Below, piece after piece: positions 55,585-64,000 of a stretch of 64,000 bases of DNA; the first letter of the stretch is position 1; every line of letters starts with the position of its first letter. Under the pieces are notes generated by a model. That model saw nothing but the letters and a program-made list of their open reading frames with translations. It was not told the origin of the DNA and did not search any database. Source of the DNA: Dendrocalamus latiflorus (Eukaryota > Streptophyta > Magnoliopsida > Poales > Poaceae); the NCBI GenBank assembly GCA_017311315.1, contig CM029653.1, positions 42,444,665-42,508,664 on the forward strand. Direction: 5' to 3'. The position numbers were made by a program, and so were the translations under genes.

Positions 55585-57668
55585 TTCTTATCAGGTCACA
55601 CGGGCTTCCTCCATCTTGTCGAGGAACGGTTCGCATGCCTCTATTCTTGGTGTTGGCTTAGTAGATTTGAAGTTTACTTCGGAAAAGATCGTACAGTTGA
55701 AAAATGTGCATCATGTCCCCTCAATAAATAAGAATCTCGTCAGCGGCTCCCTTCTCTATATAGATGGGCATAAGTTGGGTTTTGAGTCAAATAAAGTACT
55801 CATTTCTAAATTTGGACTCTTTATTGGAAAAGGCTATGATTGTGGAGGCTTGTTCCACTTTTCCCTTTCAGATTTTTGTAATATGGTTGTGAACCATATT
55901 TGTGATCAATTAATGGGGATGAGGCCAATGTTTGGCACAAACGTTTGTGTCCTGAATAGAGTTCTCACTAAGAACAGTGAATTACTCCATATGAAGGATG
56001 ATAAAGGAGAAAACCATCACTATACTACTTGCGCACTTGGGGGTGTTTGACAAAAGTCAACAAACTGATAATTAAAAAGCACAAAATTGGACCTAAAACT
56101 ATGGAGTGTGTCTTTCTAGGATATGCTCATTGTAGTACTACCTATAGATTTCTAGTAGTTAAATCTGAGGTATTTGGCATACATATTGATACAGTAATGC
56201 AGTCTCAAGATGCTACATGCTTTGAGAATAAATTCCCCATGAAGGATATGCATAACTCTACTAATCATGCAAATGATTTAACTCCTAAACCCATAATTGC
56301 CATTGAGCATTCTAAACACACACATGAACAAATTTTTGCGAAATATGACAGTGTTGCTCCTAGAAGAAACAAAAGACAAAGGATTGAATTTTTTTTGAGA
56401 TGATTTCACTATGTACCTTGTGGATGATGTTCCCAAATCCATTTCAGAGGCATATGCATCTCCTGATGCAGAGTACTGGATGCAGTCCGTAGCGAAATGG
56501 ATTCCATTCTCGCTAATGGAACTTGGAAAATCACTGATCGTCTATATGGTTGCAAGGCAGTTGGATGTAAGTGAGTGTTCAAGAAAAAGCTTAGGCCTAA
56601 TGTACTATTAAAAAGTATAAGGCATGACTTGTGGCCAAGGGTTATACTCAAATGGAATGTGAAGATTTATTTGATACTTATTCACCTATTGCTAGATTGA
56701 CCATTATACGAGCTCTACTATCTTTGGCTGCTTCACATGGTCTTATTGTCCATCAAATAGATGTTAAGATAGCTTTCCTTAATGGAGAGCTCGATGAGGA
56801 AATCTACATGGAACAACCTGATGGTTTTGTTGTAATTGGTCGAGAGGGCAAATTTTGTAAGTTACTAAAATCTTTATATGGTCTCAAACAAGTACATAAG
56901 TAATGACATGAGAAGTTCAATAGAATTTTAACATCTGCGGGCTTTGTAGTAAATGAAGTTGATAGATGTGTGTACTACCGCTATGGTGGGGGGGGGGGTG
57001 AAGGATTTATATTGTGTCTATATGTTGATGACATACTTATCTTTGGAACAAATCTTAATATGGTTAAAGAGGTTAAGTCCTTTTATGAAAGATCTGGGAG
57101 AAACTGATGTAATTCTAGACATCAAGCTGATCAAGGGTGAGGATTAGATTACACTTCTACAATCCAATTATGTGGAAAAGGTCTTGAGCCGTTTTGTTAT
57201 ATGGATAGCAAGCATTTCCCAACACCTTATGATCCTATTCTAATACTTTAAAAGAATCAAAGACTAGGAAAGGATTAGCTGAGATATTCTCAGATTATTG
57301 GTTCACTCATATACTTAGCTAGTGCTACTCGGCCTGACATCTCATTTGCTATAAGCAAATTGAGCCAATTTACCTCTAATCCAGGAGATGATCATTGGCG
57401 TGCATTCGAGCAGGTTATGTGCTACTTGAGAGGTATGAAATCATTATACCAGATACCCTGGCATACATGAAGGGTATAGTGATTCCAATTGGATATCTAA
57501 TGCTGATGAGATTAAGGATACATGTGGATATATTTTCACTTTAGATGATGTTGTTGTCTCATGGAGGTCTTGTAAACAGACCATTTTGACTAGGTCAACC
57601 ATGGAAGTAGATTTCACAGCATTGGACACAGCCACTGTTGAAGCAGAATGGCCACATGAACTCTTGAT
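55585..57668 (+). pseudogene. Copia relic, decayed pol
   Basis: Pieces of protease/pre-integrase region (LVDLKFTSEKIVQLKNVHHV at about 55660), then an integrase C-terminal-like piece (KTMECVFLGYAHCSTTYRFL at about 56090). Reverse transcriptase begins near 56630 (LIVHQIDVKIAFLNGELDEE) and has LYVDDILI at about 57023. RNase H traces (YSDSNWISNADEIKDTCGYI) lie near 57476. Stops and frameshifts separate the pieces, and the integrase catalytic core is missing. An 11-12 bp poly-G run lies at about 56986. Confidence 0.85.
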
Positions 57669-57699
57669 GGGCTTTGATCCCAAGAGAAAACGCACACAT

Positions 57700-57950
57700 C
57701 GCAAATAAACTGAGAGAACATAGAACAAATTTCTGAATTTCTTTATTCTCTTATTTGCTCCCCTCTTTCTTGCTTTTCTCTTGTTTTTCTTGCTTTTAAA
57801 ACTGGGTACAAGTCTCCCAATATATAGGAATAAAACTCTCCTACTCCTATTCTGATTCGGACTTCAAGTTGGACTCAACTTCAACTTGAGTTATACTCGA
57901 AACGGACTCTACTATGACATAGACTCTAAGTCAATATTATTTGTAACACC
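57700..57950 (-). repeat. LTR-like fragment, minus orientation
   Basis: On the minus strand it reads AATAGGAGTAGGAGAGTTTT, then ATTCCTATATATTGGGAG (TATA-like), a layout common in Copia LTRs. No partner found; it may be a solo LTR or part of the relic's border. Confidence 0.4.
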
Positions 57951-58457
57951 GGCATTCTTGCCCTCTGGGTTAATACAACAAGATTAACGCTTTTTGGAAG
58001 GATGCAATCGGAGCAGATATGGATAGATATCATTTATCATATATTTTTTTTCTCAGAGTCAGAATCAGGCAAGGATAGTACTAGATACTAATTTATCCAT
58101 TCCGTATTCGTTCCATAAGACTTCGAACGGTCGGTCGGATAGAAATTATCCACTTCTTTTACATCCGTAGTACACAAAACATTGAACAGTAGGGGTGCAA
58201 TCAGAGCGAACATAAAAAGACTAATCGCTGAGATGTCAAAAGCAGAGCACTCAGTATTCCCTACCTATTTAAATGCGGCAATCCGCCTATCTGTTATATT
58301 GTTCCTAAGTAAAGTCACAGCAGATTTTCTCGTATTACTTGACATACGGATATTACTCAACACGTATCCTATTCTGTATTTTTTTCTTCGGAGTCAGACT
58401 TATCTACTCCTTCCGTATTCATTCTACAAGTCTTCATTTAGGTAGAAATTTCTGCCT
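57951..58457. other. Gene-free, MITE-like
   Basis: GGATGCAATCGGAGCAGATATGG and GGGGTGCAATCAGAGCGAAC are related words in the same orientation. No defined ends. Confidence 0.3.
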
Positions 58458-58594
58458 GTTTCCACCACCACTTCTTCGTTGGCAAAAACAATACTACTAC
58501 TTCCTCTTCTTTGTTTTGCATGCACCTATTTTGGCTGTATTTCTTCTTTGTTTCCACCACCACTTCTTCGTTGGCAAAAACAATACTACTACTT
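58458..58594 (+). repeat. 92 bp-spaced direct duplication
   Basis: GTTTCCACCACCACTTCTTC and the following 25 bp occur at 58458 and again at 58550. Confidence 0.88.
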
Positions 58595-58630
58595 TCTCTT
58601 GGATCTACGATTGCATGCATGCATAAATTA

Positions 58631-58696
58631 GACGCCCGTGCGGATTTTCTGTTGCCGCTGACTGAAACATGCCAGTGCGATATAATATAAGCTCAG
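58631..58696 (+). promoter_or_regulatory. Conserved DUF241 upstream block (copy 6, distal)
   Basis: CGCCCGTGCGGATTTTCTG, then TTGCCGCTGACTGAAACATG and ATAAGCTCA, about 680-750 bp before the copy 6 ATG. Confidence 0.55.
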
Positions 58697-59046
58697 TTAG
58701 GAGCAACACGACTACTGCACTAGAAAACTGTACCGCACGTGGATCATCTCGAGATTGCAGCTGAAACAGGCCAGCGATGCTGCACGAAGGCTATTATGAA
58801 GCCATGCATGGTGTATGTCGAAGTTGAACCGCCATCAATCAGAACCAGATAACCGCACCGCGTTGCAGCCTGGAGGTTAAGTCAACTCCTGCTTCCACCA
58901 GCTAAGTCACAGTTCTTTTCCTCTCGTTTCATTGCACAAAAACAATCTCTAAAGCGTCACCAATAATATTCGGCGAGCATTGCATTCAAATAATCTCTAA
59001 AGCGTGCAATTATATATGTCAAGATCCACCAGTAGAGTGAACTAAC

Positions 59047-59100
59047 CTGCTGGTTCTCGCTGCCAATAGTAGGAACATGACAATGTGATAGTTCATTGGG
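59047..59100 (+). promoter_or_regulatory. Conserved DUF241 upstream block (copy 6, proximal)
   Basis: CTGCCAATAGTAGGAACATG, then ACAATGTGATAGTTCA, about 280-330 bp before the ATG. Confidence 0.6.
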
Positions 59101-59272
59101 AGGATAGCTAGTGCACACTAAACAAATTGAACTAGACATGAGTGATGAAACAGATTGCATATGCTGCTTCCAGATCTCGAACCTTGATAGACAGCATCTG
59201 GGAGATGAACTGGCAGGATTCTACTTGTCTTAGTCTACCATCCAAATGATGCTGTCTCATATACTTTCTCTG

Positions 59273-59280
59273 TATAAATA
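59273..59280 (+). promoter_or_regulatory. TATA box of DUF241 copy 6
   Basis: TATAAATA, 104 bp before the start codon. Confidence 0.7.
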
Positions 59281-59376
59281 GGCCTCTGCAGAAGGCTAGG
59301 CACATCAAACCAAAATTTGCTCTCTCCTTCTTATCTCCTCATCCTCAACACAGAGAAAAGAGTTTCAGCAACAGAT

Positions 59377-60084
59377 ATGGCTTGTCACCTAAGATCAATT
59401 AGCTTGCCTTCTAGGCCTCACTCCAAAGTTGAAGAGGAGCTGCACAGCCTAGAGGCATGCATCTCTTCACCCTCCGTGAACATCGAGACGATCTCTGATG
59501 GTCTAAGGAGGCTTGGAGACATCTATGGCACTATTGAGGAGATCATGTGCCTGCCTAGCAACCAAGTTTGCTCCTCCCAGCAAAGGAAAACGTTGGATGG
59601 AGAAATGGAATGCTCCCTTGAGCTATTGGACCTCTGCAACACCATGCATGAGGACTTTGCCGAGTTGAAGGCCATCATCCAGGATCTGCAAGTGGCTCTC
59701 AGAAAAGGAGATGATGCATCTGTTCAAGTCAAGATCCAGTCTTACACCCGCTTGGTGAAGAAGGCGAAGAAACATTTCAAGAAGACTGCGAAGAAGGTTA
59801 CTTCTGACAAGGAGGATTGCAGGATGGTCAGGCTGTTGAGCGAGGCTAGAGAGATCACTACCTCTCTATTCGAGTCAACATTGCACCTCTTGTCCAAGCA
59901 AATTGCAATGCCAAAATGGTCTCTCATCTCCAAGGCATTCCAGAAGAAAAACTCAGTTGTTTGCAAGGAGGAGCAGTTGCAGGTGCTAGAGTGCGGCGTT
60001 GGAGATCTTGAGGCTGGAGCAGGGCTTCTGTTCCGGAGATTGGTCCAGAGCAGGGTTACCCTCCTAAACATTCTAAGCCCATAG
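59377..60084 (+). CDS. DUF241 family protein, copy 6 (235 aa), intact
   Basis: ATG 59377 to TAG 60084, intronless. The open frame extends 20 codons further upstream, but MACHLRSISLPSRP is the start shared by the family and follows the TATA box at a normal leader length. Later landmarks are EEELHSLEACISSP, ISDGLRRLGDIYGTIEEIMC near residues 38-57, LELLDLCNTMHEDFAELKA near 80-98, a Lys-rich KKAKKHFKKTAKK, and the C terminus GLLFRRLVQSRVTLLNILSP. No damage is visible. The upstream block, TATA box and 3' motif are all present. The function of DUF241 proteins is unknown; a cytoplasmic helical protein is inferred from the lack of signal or membrane segments. Closest to copies 3 and 5. Confidence 0.94.
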   Translation: MACHLRSISLPSRPHSKVEEELHSLEACISSPSVNIETISDGLRRLGDIYGTIEEIMCLPSNQVCSSQQRKTLDGEMECSLELLDLCNTMHEDFAELKAIIQDLQVALRKGDDASVQVKIQSYTRLVKKAKKHFKKTAKKVTSDKEDCRMVRLLSEAREITTSLFESTLHLLSKQIAMPKWSLISKAFQKKNSVVCKEEQLQVLECGVGDLEAGAGLLFRRLVQSRVTLLNILSP

Positions 60085-60116
60085 ATATTCCACAAGATCT
60101 GTCACTCTTGACACCA

Positions 60117-60144
60117 TGCGATTGGCATCCACCTTTTAAAGGAT
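60117..60144 (+). promoter_or_regulatory. Conserved DUF241 3' motif (copy 6)
   Basis: TGCGATTGGCATCCACC, then TTTTAAAGGAT, about 33 bp after the stop. Confidence 0.65.
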
Positions 60145-61300
60145 CTGTCGATCGTTATATAGTTTTTCCAGTTGTAAACTTGTGCAGATGTACAGAAAAT
60201 TGCCAAATGAAAAACCAAAGTTTTGATCTAGTTCATGTTGTCAATTTACTACTTCAGGCACGCTTCCAATCTCATTAATATCAAAACGATATTATTTTAC
60301 TTGCTCTATGGCTTACAGCTATAGATCATACAATGAATATACAGGATATTTGGGCAGATGAAAATACATAAATAAAAAAGATGCATGCATTTCAGTCACA
60401 AAGTAAATACTTCATCTTATGGAAAATGCTTATTTTTGTGCAACTGTTTGGTATGGTTAGTATATAAATATTCTTTTCAGGAATACAGGTCAAGTGCAGC
60501 TTTGTTGTTCGATTTTTCAAATAGCCATGTTGCCTCAATACCTGTTTAAGAATGTAATTTGTACACTGATACACTCCTCATCCGGTGGATCTGGACCTAT
60601 ATAGGAAATATGCCAGCTCCAAGCCGTAAGGTTTATACTTGTAGTTGACACACTTCTGGTGCTAACAGAAACCTGGTCTGTGTCAATAATTGCCTGAAAA
60701 CAGGCCACACCACATGTATCTCAAAGGGGAGAAAAGCTCAATTTACCGAAGTAATAAGCTAAATGTTCAATTGGATTATTTCTGCAGTAATTGGGACATG
60801 AGTAAGTGAGGAACACACTTGAGACTACTAAAGCAGAAAAAAAACGTGTGCGCTCATGGCTTCTTTCAAGATCTTTTTTTCCGACTTTCCACATCTGTTG
60901 CGACACAAATCTGGGACTGGCACCTTAATGCACAAAATCTAGGAGATCAAATAGCAAGGTTATGTGTTTACCATTGGAAACTTGCCATGGTCTCATTTGC
61001 TTCCTGTTCATAGGCAGGCCTTCTCCAAAGGGCCAAGGCTGTCACACCTCTTTCTTTCATTTTTTATCTAATTGTTTCCATTGATTGGTAACAGTAGAGA
61101 ACTACATATTACAAATTTATTCATGTTTCAGTCAATTCTAAACTAACTTCTTTTTTTGGTTGATTAGTCATGCTATGGGCCTGTTCTTTTCGGCTTTTAG
61201 GAGCGGCTTTTGACTTTTGTTACAGTACTTAACTTTTAAATGGAGTATTCTTTTCAAGACGGGGTCTACATGTTAATTATAGTATATGTTAGTATTTTTT
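60145..61300. other. Gene-free, with an upstream-block remnant and a hAT-like MITE piece
   Basis: 60772-60812 (TCTGCAGTAATTGGGACATG, then AGTAAGTGAGG) is a weak copy of the DUF241 upstream block with no gene after it. 61180-61300 resembles one end of the hAT-like MITE at 31373. Otherwise nothing seen. Confidence 0.45.
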
Positions 61301-61939
61301 TTGCGCAAAACGGTTAACCGAAGATTGCTACCATTAGAAGCTCTAACCTTATATGTTAGTCTTTCTCAAGCTAAAATAGTAAGGTGGGACTAACCCATAT
61401 CCTCATGTGCACACACACATATAGGTCATCATGGCCTAATTCTACATGGACCGAGGTGTCACATACACTCCCTCAAAGGACCTGACGTTCTCGTCGGCCC
61501 AACATACCTACATTGGGGTAAATGATCATAATCTCCCCTCTTGGCACATCTCCGTGTGTTCAGTGCTAGCACATATGTCATGCCGTGTGTCCACTCCGGG
61601 ACCACACGCGCCATACGTCATATGCCCGCGCCCCTAACCTGCACGCACTAATGTAACCGCGAGAGTCGGCTCTTATACCATTTGTAACACTCTAGGATCC
61701 AAACCGGCTTAGATCTAACCCTATTCTTGGATAGGTCACGCACACGTAGCAACCCATTTGTACTTTCGTCATTGCTTCGCGCAAAACGGTTAACCGGAGA
61801 TTGCTATCATTGGAAGCTCTAGGTTTATATGTTAGTGCTTCTCAAGCCAAACTAGCAAGATGAGACTGACCCATACCCCATGTGCACACATACATATAGG
61901 TTATCATGGACCTAATTCTATATAGGTCGAGGTGTCACA
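61301..61939 (-). mobile_element. TRIM-like miniature LTR element, minus orientation
   Basis: The right LTR (61683-61939, TGTAACACTC...GGTGTCACA) shares about 160 bp with 61301-61463, in direct orientation. GCTCTTATACCA just left of the right LTR is the reverse complement of a TGGTATAAGAGC primer-binding site. After the left repeat a minus-strand purine tract (TTTGAGGGAGTG) is visible. The interior is only about 220 bp and non-coding. The left LTR lacks the part near TGTAACAC, so the element is truncated. Confidence 0.75.
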
Positions 61940-62241
61940 ACACCAACGGCGACCCCGATGGAGCGCCGCCGCTTTTCTTTCCCCCCAACGCCACCCTTCC
62001 GTTTCTCTCTTTCATGTTTCGGGCCGAGCCGACGAGCCTTAGGCTCCCTTACTGGGCCTAGTATCTTAATGTTGGGCCCATACGTTCAGATCAAAGCCCA
62101 CTTGGCCTGGCCCACGAAATGCAACCAGACTCAAAATCCGCACACGATGATCGCTGCTTTCCCTTTTCCAATCTGACTATTTGTTCGTCTAAAAAAACCT
62201 AACTGGAGTAATTATCACAAGACCCACCATTATATACATTA

Positions 62242-62300
62242 CACACTCGTGCAGGTTCTTGCCTCCGATAATTGGAACATGACACAACGATAAGCTCAAA
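62242..62300 (+). promoter_or_regulatory. Conserved DUF241 upstream block (copy 7, distal)
   Basis: Same block as 47051-47110, with GGAACATGAC where that copy has GGAACTTGAC. Confidence 0.6.
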
Positions 62301-62481
62301 TAGATGCGCTAAAAAAATTGCACAGCACATGGCTTCTCTCGAGATCTCAATTTGCATCACATTATCAAATGAGATAGAGATACCAAATGTTTCAGACAGC
62401 TTAAACAAGCCAGCTGCGCTGCACGAATGGAGCTAAGTCGTCGCAGATTCGCAATGCAGAAGATTTATACAGCAAATTAAT

Positions 62482-62543
62482 CACACCCTCGTGCAGATGA
62501 CTTTTGCCGCCAATACTTGAGACATGATAGGCTCATAAGCTCA
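62482..62543 (+). promoter_or_regulatory. Conserved DUF241 upstream block (copy 7, proximal)
   Basis: Identical by eye to the block at 47291-47352. Confidence 0.6.
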
Positions 62544-62779
62544 GAAGATGCGACTAACATAACACTAAAGAAAAACAAGATGGCATCTGCTTTGTCTTGG
62601 AGATGGGTAGCCATGCAGCTGCACAATAGCATGTCACGATCCATGAGATTCTTCTTGTCTGTTCAAGAGATGATTGCTTGTTATAAGTAGGAGAGAAGCC
62701 ACAGGGAGATTGGCGCCAATGCAGCAGTGTCTGTGTCTCCATACAGGAGAAGGATTGCACAGGACCTTCCGTTCCAAAC

Positions 62780-63310
62780 ATGCCTTGCCATCTGCGGTAT
62801 GTCAGTTTTGCCTTCAAGCTCTCTCACCAATGAAATCGGAGTAGAAGAACAGCTGCATAGCCTACACACAACTGTGGAACCTTCTGAAGTTCTGCGACAA
62901 TCGAGACAATGTGTGATGGTCTGACGAGGCTTGGAGATGCGTACAACTGCATTGGTGAGATCATCAGCTTACCCAGAAAACCTTGTTAGCCTTTCCTAGC
63001 ATCAGCAGAGGAAGGTAGTGGAGGAAGAGCTCGAGCATTCTCTTGCTTGACCTCTGCAATGTCATGCGAGAAAGCTTCAGTGAGTTGATTATGACTGTTT
63101 CAGAGCTGAATTTAGTACTCAAGAGAGGACATGAAGCAGCTTTTGAAGACTGTTTCAGAGCTGAATTTAGTACTCAAGAGAGGACATGAAGCAGCTTTTG
63201 AAACTAAAATTCAGTCCTACTACTACACCGCTTGGTGAAGAAGGCGCGATGGCATTTTCAGGAGATTGATTCAGAGCAGAGCTTCTCTTCTGAATGCTCT
63301 AAACTTGTAG
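62780..63310 (+). pseudogene. DUF241 copy 7, frameshifted with internal deletion
   Basis: Duplicate of copy 4 from its start at 62780, sharing the same early frameshift and a premature stop (TGA at about 62922). A 55 bp block is tandemly doubled (63093-63147 and 63148-63202). After CGCTTGGTGAAGAAGGCGCG near 63230, sequence jumps straight to the family C terminus (GGAGATTGATTCAGAGCAG), so about 240 bp of the central Lys-rich and later region is gone. Copy 4 still has that region, so the deletion came after the duplication. Clearly non-functional. Confidence 0.85.
63093..63202 (+). repeat. 55 bp tandem duplication in DUF241 copy 7
   Basis: The unit starts GACTGTTTCAGAGCTG and occurs twice with no visible difference. 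Copy 4 has a single unit. Confidence 0.92.
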
Positions 63311-63338
63311 ATAGATCATATACCAACTCTGATTCCCT

Positions 63339-63366
63339 CTGATTGGCATCCGCCTTTTAGAGGATT
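63339..63366 (+). promoter_or_regulatory. Conserved DUF241 3' motif (copy 7)
   Basis: CTGATTGGCATCCGCC, then TTTTAGAGGAT, about 30 bp after the stop, directly next to the repeat that starts at 63368. Confidence 0.6.
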
Positions 63367-63367
63367 T

Positions 63368-64000
63368 TGTTGGACCGAAATGACGACAGAGGGGGGGGGG
63401 GGTGAATGGTGCCTTCAAAACTCCCCAAGCACCCACACAGCAAAACGGACGAAAGAACTAACTTCTCTGGTCGAGCGCACGTGGTCGTAAGCCAACTGAT
63501 GGTCGAACACCACGTGGTCGAACACTTGCCCGAGCCGACAAAAGAAATCAAACAAAGAAAACTGCGCGGTTGAAACAAGAACGGAGAAGGACTCGTTTGC
63601 CAGGTTTCCGAGTAACTAAGACTCTCTGGCTTTTGATCCTCAAATTTGGGGCACTGCAATATTCCAACCTCTGGAAGAGAGAATACTAATAAAATCCAAA
63701 GACTTAGCTACGATCGACTAGAGTGACATGGTCGAACTCGAAACAGAGGACTTGAGGCGCACGGCTATTCAGAAAAGAGAACTTCTCTGTTTCGACTCCT
63801 GCTCTCGGGAATAAATTGGCCAAGTGGCCTTGAGACAGATTCCCAGTTCTGAGCTAAACGAAGCACACAAGAACGAATGCAGACTCAAGAAGAAGAGGGA
63901 GAGAAAAGGATAGCAAGAAAAACAAGCTCTCAAAACAGATCGCAAACAAAACAATTACAACATCTCATGACAACAGAAATCAACTTGAGGAAGAGAGATG
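63368..64000. mobile_element. Start of a transposable element leaving the window
   Basis: Starts TGTTGGACCG at the end of the DUF241 3' motif, then has a G-run (63391-63402) before TGAATGGTGCC, a pattern common at the ends of large grass LTR elements. CGTGGTCGAAC words link it to 45030-45500. No coding motif in view. Confidence 0.45.

Larger units (their letters stand above)
61945..63230 (+). repeat. Segmental duplication, copy B (partner at 46755-47960)
   Basis: Begins at once after the TRIM-like LTR and runs into DUF241 copy 7. Includes both upstream blocks (62242-62300 and 62482-62543). Confidence 0.93.

Overview
The window is nuclear DNA of a flowering plant, most likely a grass. The reasons are very GC-rich coding exons next to AT-rich flanks, plant-only gene families (DUF241, DUF630/DUF632, SAUR, ACD11-type glycolipid transfer protein), Copia and chromodomain Gypsy retrotransposons, and dense MITEs. 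The species cannot be told from the sequence. No rRNA, tRNA, CRISPR array or prokaryotic operon was seen.

Layout. 1-4.3 kb: 3' part of a gene for a long disordered protein built from 126-226 residue tandem repeats, with one predicted intron. 4.9-10.1 kb: a MITE, a piece of a non-autonomous minus-strand LTR element, and a 5'-truncated chromodomain Gypsy pol frame with a probable 3' LTR. 10.5-17.4 kb: a Mutator-like element with 180 bp inverted ends that captured the first exon of an ACD11-like gene (a Pack-MULE), itself split by an intact Copia element with identical LTRs. 18-21 kb: MITEs and two small gene-like fragments. 21.2-21.6 kb: an intact SAUR gene on the minus strand. 23.6-28.6 kb: a second intact Copia element with TA...CA LTR ends and an inverted block in its 5' LTR. 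31.4-33.5 kb: MITE, retroelement remnant and a DUF632 pseudogene. 35.4-63.3 kb: a tandem family of DUF241 genes on the plus strand (three intact, four broken), separated and interrupted by LTR elements, MITEs and a 1.2 kb direct duplication. 63.4 kb to the end: the start of another repeat that leaves the window.

How the parts relate. The candidate functional genes are the repeat protein, the SAUR and DUF241 copies at 35.36, 43.39 and 59.38 kb. The DUF241 copies share more than their reading frames. An upstream non-coding block recurs about 280-340 bp before several start codons, and a short palindromic motif recurs 20-65 bp after the stop in five copies. Most other sequence is transposon, with a readable nesting order: the Pack-MULE came before Copia 1, a 2.1 kb LTR element came before the MULE-type MITE inside it, and one DUF241 copy came before the Copia relic that cuts it off. 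All similarities are judged by eye from translated motifs and direct base comparison; no database search was run.
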